Shown here piece by piece: positions 9,504 through 19,358 of a stretch of DNA of 64,000 nucleotides. The DNA lies in the NCBI GenBank assembly GCA_020639075.1, contig JACKHI010000001.1, positions 2,914,001-2,978,000 of the forward strand. The letters run 5' to 3'. Within the stretch, counting starts at the first letter, position 1. Each line of letters starts with the position of its first letter. The notes beneath the pieces were generated by a model. It did no database searches and was not told where the DNA came from. It worked only from the letters and a program-made list of their open reading frames with translations. The position numbers and the translations under genes are program-made. The stretch is from Phycisphaerales bacterium (lineage in GTDB: Bacteria > Planctomycetota > Phycisphaerae > UBA1845 > UTPLA1).

Positions 9504-10613
9504 ATGAGCACCACAACCGCACAGGCCGCCGTCATGTCCGCGTTCAACAAGCCCGTCGAGCTGCGCGACTATCCCGTCCCCGCTGAACTCGCCCCCGGCG
9601 ACGTCCTCGTTCGTGTCACGCTCGCAGGCGTCTGCGGAACCGATGTCCACCTCCATCGCGGTGAACTCAAAGTCCCCCTGCCACTGATCATGGGCCACGA
9701 AACGGCCGGCACTGTCGAAGCGACCGGCGGCCGCGTGAGCGACTGGCTCGGAAACGAACTGAACGTCGGCGACATGGTATCGTGGACCGTCGGCATGCCC
9801 TGCGGTCAGTGCAAGTACTGCCGCCTCCATCGCCTTCCCAGCCGATGCAGCAATCGCAAGGCCTACGGCGTCAACACACCGTGCGACGCAGCGCCGCACT
9901 TCCTCGGCGGCTACGCACAGATGCACCACCTGCGCGCCGGCACAGCCATCTTCAAACTGCCAAAGGATCTCAACCCCGAAGCGCTCATCGGCGCGGGCTG
10001 CGCGCTCGTTACGTGCGTCCACGGTTACGAAAAAATGCCGCTGCGCTGGGCCGAAAGCGTCGTCGTCCAGGGCGCCGGGCCCGTGGGTCTCGCCGCCGCC
10101 GCGATTGCGTCCGACGCAGGCGCCCGACCGCTCATCGTCATCGGCGGCCCGGCCGATCGCCTCGAACGCTGCAAGCGCTTCGGCGCGGATGTCGTGATCG
10201 ATATAGACAAAGTGAAAGATCCAACCGAGCGCAAGAAGATCGTGCTCGAACACACGAACGGACTCGGCGCGGACATGGTCGTCGAATGCGTCGGCCATCC
10301 CGCCGCCGTCAGCGAAGGCTGGGAACTCGCCCGCGACGGCGGTCGTTACCTGGTTCTGGGCCAGTATTGCGACGGCGGGCCGACGATGCTCAACCCGCAC
10401 CTCATCACGCGCAAGGAACTCGAAGTCGCCGGCTCCTACGGCAGCGAGCCGACGCACTGGGCCAAGGCGATCTCGTTCCTGCAGGCTCGCGGCGATCGCT
10501 TTCCGTTCCACGAACTCATCACGCATCGCTTCAAGCTGGATGAAGTCAACACGGCGCTCGAAGAAGTGGCCAATTGGCGCACCGGCAAAGCCGTGATCCT
10601 CCCCAACGGATAA
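9504..10613 (+). CDS. Zinc-dependent medium-chain alcohol dehydrogenase
   Basis: 369 residues, usual length for the MDR family. Catalytic zinc ligands fit C44 in GVCGTD and H65-E66 in GHETAG; a structural zinc lobe is seen at C100, C103, C106 and C115. The Rossmann motif is VVQGAGPVGLAAAA near residue 190. It should oxidise an alcohol or polyol with NAD(P), but the substrate cannot be read from sequence. AAGGAAG lies about 9 bases before the ATG. It stands alone between a Sel1 gene on the opposite strand and the convergent Cys-rich giant gene. Confidence 0.9.
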   Translation: MSTTTAQAAVMSAFNKPVELRDYPVPAELAPGDVLVRVTLAGVCGTDVHLHRGELKVPLPLIMGHETAGTVEATGGRVSDWLGNELNVGDMVSWTVGMPCGQCKYCRLHRLPSRCSNRKAYGVNTPCDAAPHFLGGYAQMHHLRAGTAIFKLPKDLNPEALIGAGCALVTCVHGYEKMPLRWAESVVVQGAGPVGLAAAAIASDAGARPLIVIGGPADRLERCKRFGADVVIDIDKVKDPTERKKIVLEHTNGLGADMVVECVGHPAAVSEGWELARDGGRYLVLGQYCDGGPTMLNPHLITRKELEVAGSYGSEPTHWAKAISFLQARGDRFPFHELITHRFKLDEVNTALEEVANWRTGKAVILPNG

Positions 10614-10722
10614 CCGCCGAAGCGCTGATCACGAAGTACTGGCGTCGATGAAAAACGCGCCAGCCCAAACTCGACGAAACATGGTCGCGCGCATCCCGAG
10701 AGCCGCGAAAAGTAAAAAGAGA

Positions 10723-10768
10723 CTGCCCCCAGGACGCCGGCGAGCCGTGCAAAACGTCCAAGGGGCAG
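10723..10768 (-). terminator. Rho-independent terminator of the giant Cys-rich gene
   Basis: Nested arms CTGCCCC/GGGGCAG and GGACG/CGTCC form a large hairpin. Read on the minus strand it is followed by TCTCTTTTTACTTTT, so it fits a terminator about 40 bp beyond the stop of the Cys-rich gene. Confidence 0.75.
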
Positions 10769-10804
10769 AGGAGTTTCTTCGAGCGATGTGCGGACTGTCG
10801 CGAT

Positions 10805-13800
10805 CTACTTGTTGCAGCTCACAGTATTACACGTTGTGCCGTCACCGTGATATGAGCCGCCCCGGGCTTCGCAATTGGCCGACGTCGTGACGAAGCAGTT
10901 CAATGTCGAACCGCTCGGCGGAAGACAACAGGCGCCGAATGGCGGCGTCGGGCAGAGCGTATTGGAACAGGACGTGTTGTCGCCTGCGTAAGTACCGCCG
11001 ACGGACGCGCAATGCGCGGCCGTCGAATTGATGCAGGTATGCCCGATCGATGTCGCGATGCAGCACGCACCGCCGATCGGCATCGGACAGGTCGTCGAGT
11101 TACACGTCGTGCCGTCTCCCTGATAGACGCCGTTCTGCGCCGCACATTCTTCCGGCGTCAACTCGACGCAATTGCCCGGCGGCGAGATCGGCGACGGCGG
11201 AACGCAGCACGCGCCGCGATGCGGCGGTAGGTTGCACGGATCGCCATCGCAATTGGCGCCCGCCGTCCAGGAAATCGGCGCTGTCTGGGCGAAGCACTCG
11301 GCCTGAGTCATTACGGAGCAGAGCACCGGCTCCGGCACGAAGCCGAGGAAACAGCATCGACCGAGCGGGCCGTTGTCGCAGATGCCCGGCGTCGCGCACG
11401 TGGTGCCGTTCCCCTGGTAATGACCGCCGATGTTCACGCAGTCGTGCGCCGACAGATCGGCGCATTCGAATGCGCCGAGATGAGGCGCACAACACGCACC
11501 CGTCGCGGCCTCGCAATCCAGGTCGTTGTCAGTGCACAACGTTCCATTGCCGGCGAAGGCGCCTCCCTGTGCTTCGCAATCGGCGATCGTCGCCTCGATG
11601 CAGAGGTATGGACCGAAAACCGGGAACAGACAGCAGGCGCCCCAGTCGGGAACCGGGCAGACATCCGGACTGCACTGCGTCCCGTTACCCTGATAGTCGC
11701 CGCCAAGTTGCTCACATTCCGCTTCGCTCAGCTCGGCGCAGCCGAACGGATTGTCGAACGTATCGGCGCAACATGCGCCGCGCGGCGGCATCTGGCAGAT
11801 CACGTTATTGCAGGCCGTGCCGTTGCCGTGATAGACGCCGTTCTGCGCCGCGCACTCATCCGCCGTCAGCTCAACGCAGTTGCCCGGCGGGGAGATCGGC
11901 GACGGCGGAACGCAACAGGCGCCAATGTCATGTCCCGCATTGCACGGATCACCGTCGCAGTTCGCGCCTGGCGTCCAGGAAACCGGCGCCGCCTGAGAGA
12001 AGCACTCGGCCTGCGTCATCACAGCGCAGAGCGCGGGCTCCGCAACAATTCCGAGGAAGCAGCAGCGACCGAGGACACCGCCGTTGCAGAGCCCGGGCGT
12101 ACAGGTGGTTCCATCGCCCTGATAGGTGCCGCCCAGTTGAATGCACTCGGAGAGCGATGTTTCGACGCAGTTGATCGGAGCGCCGAAGATGTCGGCGCAG
12201 CAAGCGCCTCGCGCCGGAGGCGGGCAATTGGCATTGGTGCAGTTCGTACCGTCGCCGGCATAGGTTCCGCCCGCTTCATTGCATTCGTCGATCGTCCCGA
12301 CGAAACAGATGAACGGCCCGAACGGCGGCGTGACACAACAGGCGCCGACGTCGATCGAAATGCAAATCGCCTCGGAGCAGTTCAACGCGGCCAGATCCGG
12401 CGTCCCGTTGAGCATGAAGCACGCCTCGATGTCCAGCATCTGACATGTTCCATCCGGCAGACAGCACGCGACGCTGCAATCAACTCCGGGATCGCTGCAG
12501 GAAGTGCCGACACCCTGGAACCGACCGCCCATGAGCACACAATCGTGCCCCGAAATGTCGGCACAATCGAACGCCCCGAGATGCGGCGCACAACATGCAC
12601 CCGTCGCTGCCGTACAGGCAAGATCAGGATCGCCGCACGACGTCCCGTTGCCGGCGAAGTCGCCCCCCTGGGCTTCGCAATCGGCAGCAGTCGTGTTCAC
12701 GCACAGGAATGGGCCAAACGGCGGAAACAGACAGCAAGCACCGAACTCCGGCGGTGGACAGACGTTCGGTCCACACACTGTGTTGTCACCCTGATAGTCA
12801 CCGCCAAGTTCCTCGCATCGCGCCTGAGGCAGTTCGAGACAGCCAAGCGGATTGCCGAACGGTCCATTGCAGCACGCGCCAATGACAGGAGCGGGGCAGA
12901 CGTTCGGGCCGCACACTGTGTTGTCGCCCTGATAGTCACCGCCGAGTTCCTCACATCGGGCCTGCGGCAGTTCGAGGCAGCCAAGCGGATTGGCGAACGG
13001 TCCATTGCAGCACGCGCCAATCGGGCCCGGAGTGCAATCGACGTCGACGCATCGCGTGTTATCGCCTCGATAGTCACCGCCGATGGACTCGCAATGCGCC
13101 GCCGTGGTTTCGAAGCACGATTCGGGAATCGCGAGTTGAATACAGCAGGCGCCGATCGCTGGCTGTGGACATGTCGTATTTGCACAATGCGTTCCATCGC
13201 CCTGGTAATCGCCGCCTGCGGCGGTGCAGTCCTGCTGAGTCGTCTCGACACAGGCGGACGGCGGCACTGTGGGCGAATTGGCAAGACAGCAGGCCCCAGT
13301 GACAGGCGGATGACATCCGCCGAACGAACACGTTGTGCCGTCACCCAGGTATTCACCGCCGAGGGCCTCGCACTCCGAGGCGGACACGACTGTGCAGCCC
13401 TCCACGCCGCCACTGTTGGCGAGACAACACGCGCCGACATCGTGCCCCACATTGCACGGATCGCCGTCACAGTTTTCGCCCGGCGTCCATGACACCGGCG
13501 CGGCGAACTGGAAGCACTCTGCCTGCGTCGTCACCTGGCAAAGCACGGGGAAAGGAACGATGCCCTGGAAGCAACATCGGCCGAGCGGAGCGTTGTTGCA
13601 GATATCCGGCGTCTGACACGACGTGCCGTCGCCCCGATAGATTCCGTTGTGCAGATTGCAGTCGGCGGGCGTCGTTTCGATGCAGCCGTTCGTTCCCGGT
13701 CCGCCGCTGACGTTGAGGCAGCACGCGCCGCGCGGCGTCTGATTGCACGGAATGTTCGGTTGGTCACAAGTCGTTCCAACACCGAAGAACTGACCAAACT

Positions 13801-15604
13801 GCTCTTCGCAGATGGCCTGACTGGTTTCGATGCAGATTTGACCGCCGCCGCCGGGGCTCAGCGTGTCGATGCAGCACGCACCGATCGGTGGCTGCGAACA
13901 AACGAAGTCATTGTCGCAGTTGGTGCCGTCGCCCTGATAGACGCCGTTCGAAGCGTTGCACAGCTGCGGCGTCGTGACGATGCACACTTGCGGCAGTCCA
14001 GCCGCATTGCTGACGCAACACGCACCGATGCGTTCCCCATTGTTGCAGGGATCGCCGGCGCATGTTTCTCCGGCCGTCCAGGAAACAGGGCCGCCGAACT
14101 GCATGCACGCCGCCTCCGTCGTGACTTCGCAGAGCAACGGGAACGGCACGAATCCCTGGAAGCAGCATCGGCCGAGCGGTTCGTTGCCGCAGATGCCCGG
14201 CGTCAGGCAGTTGGTGTTGTCGCCCTGATACTGACCGTTGATCTGGCCGCAGAGTGCTTGAGTGGTCATTACACATCCGCCGCCGCCAATCACCGGATCG
14301 CTCGTGCAACACGCGCCACGTACCGGCGACACACACGGCGTGTTCGGTCCGCAGACGGTTCCATCGCCGAGGTAGTTTCCGCCCTCGGCATTGCAATCGA
14401 ATTCCGTCGTTTCGATGCATGTCCCGGGCGCACTCGGCGAGATGACGCAACAGGCGCCAGTCGCGATGGGCGTGCATTGGATATCCGAATCCGAACACGT
14501 CGTACCATCGCCCTGGTAGGTTCCGAATTGCTGCGTACATTGAGCTTCAGTCGTTTCGACGCAGATGAACTGGCCGCCGCCGGGAACGCCGGGCGTCGCA
14601 ATGCAGCACGCGCCTCGCTGAATGTTGTTGCAGCCGGTCGTCTGGCAGTTCGTATTGTCGCCCTGGTAGCTTCCGCCGAGTTCGGCGCAGCGCGCGGCGG
14701 TTGTGTTAAGACAGAAGGCAGGTCCGAATGTCGGATCGAGGCAGCATGCGCCGGAAATCTGCGGTGTGCAGATGTCGGCGTCGTCGCAGGTCGTAAAGGG
14801 CGCTCTCGGGTGACCGCCGTCGGCAAGGCACTCCATGAAGGGGAGATTCTGGCAGACATTGTCGTCAAAACAGCACGCACCCGTCGGCGGAGGCGGCGGC
14901 GCACACGGTGCATTCTGACACGTCGTACCGTCGCCCTGGTAATCGCCGCCATCGGCTTCACAGCGATCGGCAGTCGTCATGACGCATGCGTTCGCAGGCA
15001 ATCCGAAGATCGACACGCAACATGCACCGACGGGAGGCGGCGTTGTGCAGCCGTTATCGGCGCAATTCGTGAGCGGCCCCTGAGGCACGCCCATCATCTG
15101 GAGACACATGATCGGCGGCGCATCGATACAACTGCCATCCGGAAGGCAGCATGCAACGGGCGGCGGCGGCATGATCGGGCAACCGATGTCCGGATCCGTG
15201 CAAAGCGTTCCGACGCCCATGAAGACGCCGCCATGATTGTCGCACGCATGCTCGGGAATCACGACGCAGATGGCGAAATTGCCGGGCGTCGAAATGCAGC
15301 ACGCGCCGCGTGCGCCCCCAGGTGCAGCGCCGGCGTTCGGGCCGCCGAACATCATCATCTGGGAGAATGGCGCGATGTCGCGGCCGTCGACCACGCCGTC
15401 ATGGTTCACGTCGGCCAATGCGACGTAGGCCGGATCCGTAATCTGTCCGAGCAGTACGCGCTGAAATATCTCGCGATCGCTGGATTCGATGACCGAGTTT
15501 CCGTCAAAGTCGCCGGCGAGCGACACCGACGAGATACACAGACATAAACACGCACACCACGCCATCGTGGCCCGGAATCTTGTTGCGGGGGGTTTTGACA
15601 TCAC
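10805..15604 (-). CDS. Giant secreted Cys-rich repeat protein with N-terminal dockerin-like EF-hands
   Basis: 1599 residues. A signal peptide (AWCACLCLCISSVSLAG) precedes a dockerin-like pair of calcium loops (DFDGNSVIESSD and DVNHDGVVDGRD, about residues 30-80). The rest is about 32 repeats of 40-50 residues that begin GACC or GRCC and follow the plan CC...C...T...C...GG.Y.GDGT.C....C, five to six cysteines each. The repeats are probably disulfide-bonded modules, implying export to an oxidising surface. The start is GTG (or ATG one codon later) behind AAGGAG at 7-10 bases. A relative with the same repeats is encoded divergently 780 bp away. I know no assigned function for this repeat; a structural wall, sheath or adhesion role is inference. 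Confidence 0.85.
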   Translation of the reverse strand: MMSKPPATRFRATMAWCACLCLCISSVSLAGDFDGNSVIESSDREIFQRVLLGQITDPAYVALADVNHDGVVDGRDIAPFSQMMMFGGPNAGAAPGGARGACCISTPGNFAICVVIPEHACDNHGGVFMGVGTLCTDPDIGCPIMPPPPVACCLPDGSCIDAPPIMCLQMMGVPQGPLTNCADNGCTTPPPVGACCVSIFGLPANACVMTTADRCEADGGDYQGDGTTCQNAPCAPPPPPTGACCFDDNVCQNLPFMECLADGGHPRAPFTTCDDADICTPQISGACCLDPTFGPAFCLNTTAARCAELGGSYQGDNTNCQTTGCNNIQRGACCIATPGVPGGGQFICVETTEAQCTQQFGTYQGDGTTCSDSDIQCTPIATGACCVISPSAPGTCIETTEFDCNAEGGNYLGDGTVCGPNTPCVSPVRGACCTSDPVIGGGGCVMTTQALCGQINGQYQGDNTNCLTPGICGNEPLGRCCFQGFVPFPLLCEVTTEAACMQFGGPVSWTAGETCAGDPCNNGERIGACCVSNAAGLPQVCIVTTPQLCNASNGVYQGDGTNCDNDFVCSQPPIGACCIDTLSPGGGGQICIETSQAICEEQFGQFFGVGTTCDQPNIPCNQTPRGACCLNVSGGPGTNGCIETTPADCNLHNGIYRGDGTSCQTPDICNNAPLGRCCFQGIVPFPVLCQVTTQAECFQFAAPVSWTPGENCDGDPCNVGHDVGACCLANSGGVEGCTVVSASECEALGGEYLGDGTTCSFGGCHPPVTGACCLANSPTVPPSACVETTQQDCTAAGGDYQGDGTHCANTTCPQPAIGACCIQLAIPESCFETTAAHCESIGGDYRGDNTRCVDVDCTPGPIGACCNGPFANPLGCLELPQARCEELGGDYQGDNTVCGPNVCPAPVIGACCNGPFGNPLGCLELPQARCEELGGDYQGDNTVCGPNVCPPPEFGACCLFPPFGPFLCVNTTAADCEAQGGDFAGNGTSCGDPDLACTAATGACCAPHLGAFDCADISGHDCVLMGGRFQGVGTSCSDPGVDCSVACCLPDGTCQMLDIEACFMLNGTPDLAALNCSEAICISIDVGACCVTPPFGPFICFVGTIDECNEAGGTYAGDGTNCTNANCPPPARGACCADIFGAPINCVETSLSECIQLGGTYQGDGTTCTPGLCNGGVLGRCCFLGIVAEPALCAVMTQAECFSQAAPVSWTPGANCDGDPCNAGHDIGACCVPPSPISPPGNCVELTADECAAQNGVYHGNGTACNNVICQMPPRGACCADTFDNPFGCAELSEAECEQLGGDYQGNGTQCSPDVCPVPDWGACCLFPVFGPYLCIEATIADCEAQGGAFAGNGTLCTDNDLDCEAATGACCAPHLGAFECADLSAHDCVNIGGHYQGNGTTCATPGICDNGPLGRCCFLGFVPEPVLCSVMTQAECFAQTAPISWTAGANCDGDPCNLPPHRGACCVPPSPISPPGNCVELTPEECAAQNGVYQGDGTTCNSTTCPMPIGGACCIATSIGHTCINSTAAHCASVGGTYAGDNTSCSNTLCPTPPFGACCLPPSGSTLNCFVTTSANCEARGGSYHGDGTTCNTVSCNK
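12776..13051 (-). repeat. Recent 138-bp tandem duplication inside the Cys-rich gene
   Basis: Two successive repeat modules (each 46 codons, starting GACCNGPF) are almost identical at DNA level; the landmark CACTGTGTTGTC recurs at 12776 and 12914. The other modules in the gene are more diverged, so this pair looks like a recent unequal-crossover expansion. Confidence 0.8.
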
Positions 15605-15974
15605 TGGAGTGCTCCTTCAGGCGTCTGGCCTAACCTTCCACCAAACCTCGCGCTCGCCACGCGATGATCGAACAAAAAAACTGTCGTTGGCCCGACCAGC
15701 GGGGGTATCCGAACACAACGTCGAAATAACTGTCCAAGACCAACGACAGATGAGTAACTTGCCTAATTCCTCTGCGATCCGAAGCGGCGCGACACACCGC
15801 GGATCTAACCGCTGCACGACAGCAACGGACCGAACGAAAGTCCTGTAATGCAACGCGCATGCCAATCCAGGATCGCGTCCCGTATTCAACGCTAACTTTG
15901 CGACAGTCCGAAGGTTACTACGGGGCGTTGATTCCCCGACAACCAACTCTCCGAGTTTCGATATGGCCGCCCGT

Positions 15975-16004
15975 CGCCATTGTGGCGAAAAAAGTCGCCA
16001 CAAT
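15975..16004. promoter_or_regulatory. Overlapping inverted repeats between the two divergent Cys-rich genes (possible operator)
   Basis: ATTGTGGCGA and TCGCCACAAT form a perfect 10-bp inverted repeat around AAAAAG (15979-16004), overlapping a second perfect palindrome TCGCCA-TTG-TGGCGA (15975-15989). That places three TCGCCA boxes in 30 bp, roughly 370 bp from each gene start. It could be an operator for divergent control or an RNA hairpin. The rest of 15605-16384 holds no gene I can support. Confidence 0.45.
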
Positions 16005-16320
16005 CAGCGAGATCCATGTCCGAAGCGGTGTTTTTTCCCGGTGTCCAGTCGGCCGTCACCACACTCACGCACGACGGTCCCGGCAATTCGGAATCCCACC
16101 CAATTTCCCGTCATGTCTGCCTTCCTGCGTTCGCCCGATCGAGCATTCGACGGAGCTGTCTCCGGCCTCTGGCAGGGATGATGCGACCGATCAAATGGCC
16201 GGACAGTCGCACAGTCGCCGCTCCCACGAACATCGGATCGAATCGCAGGGCGTTCGGTCACAGCGATGCTAGTCAAGATGAGTTTCCCGCATTCTGACCA
16301 CCGACAGGACGACAACGACA

Positions 16321-16350
16321 TTGCGACGCCGTACCCGAAACGCGTACAAT
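16321..16350 (+). promoter_or_regulatory. Candidate sigma-70 promoter of the second Cys-rich gene
   Basis: TTGCGA, an 18-base spacer and TACAAT lie 35 bases before the ATG of the Cys-rich/dockerin gene. The predicted transcript would have a leader of about 28 bases. Confidence 0.45.
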
Positions 16351-16384
16351 CGCAGCGTCGCGAGCCGTCTGACCAAAGAAGCCC

Positions 16385-19357
16385 ATGTACTCGAATCGAG
16401 CGCCATCGTTGATCCGGCCTCGCGCGATCCTGTTGTCCGCCACCCTGATCGCGCTCCTGCAGCCGAACCGCGCGCCGGCGCAGTGGCCGTTCGAGACGCA
16501 GACGAACAACTGCAACGGAATCCTGCCGGTCTCCCAATTCGACGGCGTAGCCGATCGCGCCATCCGGCGCACCGATTCCGGAGCTGATTCGGCGCTTCAG
16601 CTCGGGCAACATCGCGCCGCGGAACTGATCGGCATCCGCGCCGGCAACTGGTCGCCGTTGAATCCGACAATCAATCGATTCGTCGGTTGTTGGAACCCGA
16701 GCGGCCACTTTCTTCGGCTGGAGCTCGCCTTCGACGGACTGATGAATCCCCCAGGTCGCGTCGGCCTTTCGACGCCGGACTATGCGCCGTTCGAATTCGG
16801 CCCGCATCCCGTATCCGGATTCGTCGAACTCGATGTCGACGACAACGTGGATTCCGGCGGCGACATCAACAACCCCGAGAACATGTACCCCGGCAACATC
16901 GCTCGCTTCGGCGGATTGCCGACGAATCCCGAGCTTATCGACCGCATTGCGACATTGGGAGTGGACAACACCGGATTTCTCAGCCCGGCGCCGCACGTCG
17001 AACGCAGCGGTGAGGATTTTCACATCGCGCTCTTCGGCGATCTGATCGACGAAACCATAGAGATCGCCGGCGACGGCGACGGTATCTTCGAGTCCGGAGA
17101 AATCTGGATCATTCGCGGAAAACTCCTGCATCGCGCCCACGGGTACGCCATCTTCAGCGCCGCCAACGGAAACGGCGATTACGAACCCGTCGTCGACCTC
17201 GAATTCCGACACAATGCCAACGCCGACGTGACCGTCGTTTCGCTGGTTTACCCGATCAACAACGTGGGCGCCGCAGCGATGACAGGAGAAATCGTACAGG
17301 CGTTCGACAACAGCAGCGCGAACCAGAACTCGATTCTTGAAGGATTGATCGATCTTTCGGCCAGCGTTCATTCCATCAGCCCGCCGCTTCATAACCACCC
17401 GGCATTTCCGCTGATACAACCTTGGGAGACGCAGAATCCGAACGCCAGCATGGACGTCTCGCAATGGCGCATCACTTGTCACGTCGGAATGTCCTATCCG
17501 GCGCAGGATCTGTTCGGCGCATTCATCGCGTGGACCGACGCCTACCCCAATGCGGCCAGCGGTGATTTTGACGGCGATGGGATCGTGACGACTCAGGATC
17601 TCGGCGCCTTCGACGCATTCATCTCGCAACACGACGGCCAGTTTCCCATCGATGCGGACAACGCGATCAACGGCCGAGTCACACTGCCTGACTTCGGTGC
17701 GAATTTCAGCCTGTTCGACATCAACTACGACGGCAAAGTGGACGATCGCGATCGAACAACCGTGCCGCTTGGCGGCGATATCAACGGCGATCAACACGTC
17801 GACCTGGCTGACGCGGCCGACTTCGTGGCGGCGCTTCTCGACCCGGCGTTTCCATTCGCCGCGTGCGAAGCGACGCCACCATTCGGCGCATGCTGCATCG
17901 ACGCAGCGTTCGGCCCGGACCTGTGCTTCGACGGCGATCCATCGGACTGCCAATCTCAGGGTGGGATATTTCAGGGCCCCGGTACGACATGTGCGATGGA
18001 TGGCTGCGTCTTTCCGGTCGGCGCGTGTTGCGTCATCGGCTTTGGCCCGTCGACAACATCGTGTTTCGAGGCGACGTTGACCGAATGCGTCCAGGTCGGC
18101 GGAACCTATTACGGCCTGAACACGACGTGCAACGACCCGATCGTGACCTGCGAGTCGAACTTCAACGAAGGTGCCTGCTGCCTGAATTCCTTTGAAGTGC
18201 GATGCATCGTCATGACGTCAGCCGAGTGTCAGGGCGCAGGCGGCGCATTCCAGGGCGTCGGCACGCTTTGCAGCGATCCGCAAATCGCCTGCTCGAATCA
18301 AGCCACTTTGTCGCCGTGTTGCCTGCCGCAAACGGGGTGCGTGATGCTGAATCCTGTCACGTGCGTCAACCAGGGAGGATTGCCGGCGTTGGGTGCGTCG
18401 GCATGCACCGAAGTCACTTGCCCGTCACCCGGTGCGACTGGCGCATGTTGCATGCAATCCGCCGGCGCCGTCGGTTGCCAGGAACTTACCGCCTCGGCGT
18501 GTTTCCAGTTCGGAGGCACTTACCTGGGCGACGGCCTGTCCTGCACGAACACCCAGTGCGGCAGCTCCCCGGTTCGCGCCTGTTGCAGTCCCAGCGGGCA
18601 ATGCCAGACGCTTCCGCTATTCGATTGCCTCTTGTCAGGCGGCGCTCCTCAGCCAGGCGGCATTGACTGCGCCAACGCGGACTGCTTCAACGTCGCCCAG
18701 AGCGTCGGCGCCTGTTGTGTGGAGATTCCGGCGCTTGGGGCACCTCACTGCATCGAGATGTCGGATTCCGATTGCGCCCTTCAGGGGGGCGACTTCGCCG
18801 GCATCGGGAGCAATTGCCAGTCGCCGGCGATTGCCTGCCAAGGCGGCAGTGGACCGATTACGACCTTACCTTCAACGTTTGTCGACGTATTGCTTGGGCG
18901 GAACAACGACGCGGATGCCGTTAATGCCGCCGATGTCGATCGGAATTCAATCGTGGACGGTCGCGATATCCAGCCCTACGTCAATCTGCTCCTTGGCAAT
19001 GGAGCGTTCGCGACGGGGGCGTGCTGCGTCTCCGGCTTCGGCGCCCAGTCTGTCTGTTTCATCGCTTCGAATCAGGACTGCGATATCGCCGGCGGCAGCT
19101 TCCACGGCATCGGCGCGCCGTGCACCAACAGTTGTGACTCGATGGAATCGATCACGATGGCGTGCTGTCTGCCCAATGGATGCGTCGATCTGACGCCAAT
19201 GGATTGCGCCGCGAGTGGCGGCATCAGCGATCCGGACACACTGCGCTGCAATCAGCGTCGGACGCGGAATCGCCTGCAACGTTGTGACGTGAACGCCGAC
19301 GGCCGCATCGATAGCGGTGACATCCAGGCGTTTGTCAGCCGATTGTTGGAGAATTGA
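16385..19357 (+). CDS. Secreted Cys-rich repeat protein with multiple dockerin-like EF-hands
   Basis: 990 residues. A signal peptide ends near APAQWPF. The first 380 residues have no family I recognise. Calcium-loop pairs typical of dockerin type I follow (DFDGDGIVTTQD, DINYDGKVDDRD, DINGDQHVDLAD near residues 395-480), then about nine GACC-type modules like those of the divergent giant protein, interrupted by DVDRNSIVDGRD, and a C-terminal DVNADGRIDSGD. The mix suggests calcium-stabilised, disulfide-rich surface display. A pseudopilin gene begins one base after the stop, behind a ribosome site inside this gene, so the two are likely co-transcribed. Confidence 0.85.
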   Translation: MYSNRAPSLIRPRAILLSATLIALLQPNRAPAQWPFETQTNNCNGILPVSQFDGVADRAIRRTDSGADSALQLGQHRAAELIGIRAGNWSPLNPTINRFVGCWNPSGHFLRLELAFDGLMNPPGRVGLSTPDYAPFEFGPHPVSGFVELDVDDNVDSGGDINNPENMYPGNIARFGGLPTNPELIDRIATLGVDNTGFLSPAPHVERSGEDFHIALFGDLIDETIEIAGDGDGIFESGEIWIIRGKLLHRAHGYAIFSAANGNGDYEPVVDLEFRHNANADVTVVSLVYPINNVGAAAMTGEIVQAFDNSSANQNSILEGLIDLSASVHSISPPLHNHPAFPLIQPWETQNPNASMDVSQWRITCHVGMSYPAQDLFGAFIAWTDAYPNAASGDFDGDGIVTTQDLGAFDAFISQHDGQFPIDADNAINGRVTLPDFGANFSLFDINYDGKVDDRDRTTVPLGGDINGDQHVDLADAADFVAALLDPAFPFAACEATPPFGACCIDAAFGPDLCFDGDPSDCQSQGGIFQGPGTTCAMDGCVFPVGACCVIGFGPSTTSCFEATLTECVQVGGTYYGLNTTCNDPIVTCESNFNEGACCLNSFEVRCIVMTSAECQGAGGAFQGVGTLCSDPQIACSNQATLSPCCLPQTGCVMLNPVTCVNQGGLPALGASACTEVTCPSPGATGACCMQSAGAVGCQELTASACFQFGGTYLGDGLSCTNTQCGSSPVRACCSPSGQCQTLPLFDCLLSGGAPQPGGIDCANADCFNVAQSVGACCVEIPALGAPHCIEMSDSDCALQGGDFAGIGSNCQSPAIACQGGSGPITTLPSTFVDVLLGRNNDADAVNAADVDRNSIVDGRDIQPYVNLLLGNGAFATGACCVSGFGAQSVCFIASNQDCDIAGGSFHGIGAPCTNSCDSMESITMACCLPNGCVDLTPMDCAASGGISDPDTLRCNQRRTRNRLQRCDVNADGRIDSGDIQAFVSRLLEN

Positions 19358-19358
19358 C

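Noticed and set aside
11420..13492. Long open frame antisense to the giant Cys-rich gene
   Set aside because: It is a by-product of the high-GC, repetitive coding strand; its product is Arg/Ala-rich, lacks any domain and mirrors the repeat period.
15605..16384. Short open frames between the divergent Cys-rich genes
   Set aside because: Frames of 65-137 codons on both strands have no ribosome sites, domains or hydrophobic segments; better explained as regulatory sequence.
16004..17953. Long open frame antisense to the second Cys-rich gene
   Set aside because: No ribosome site or domain. The opposite strand has a signal peptide, EF-hands and Cys modules, so this frame is a shadow.
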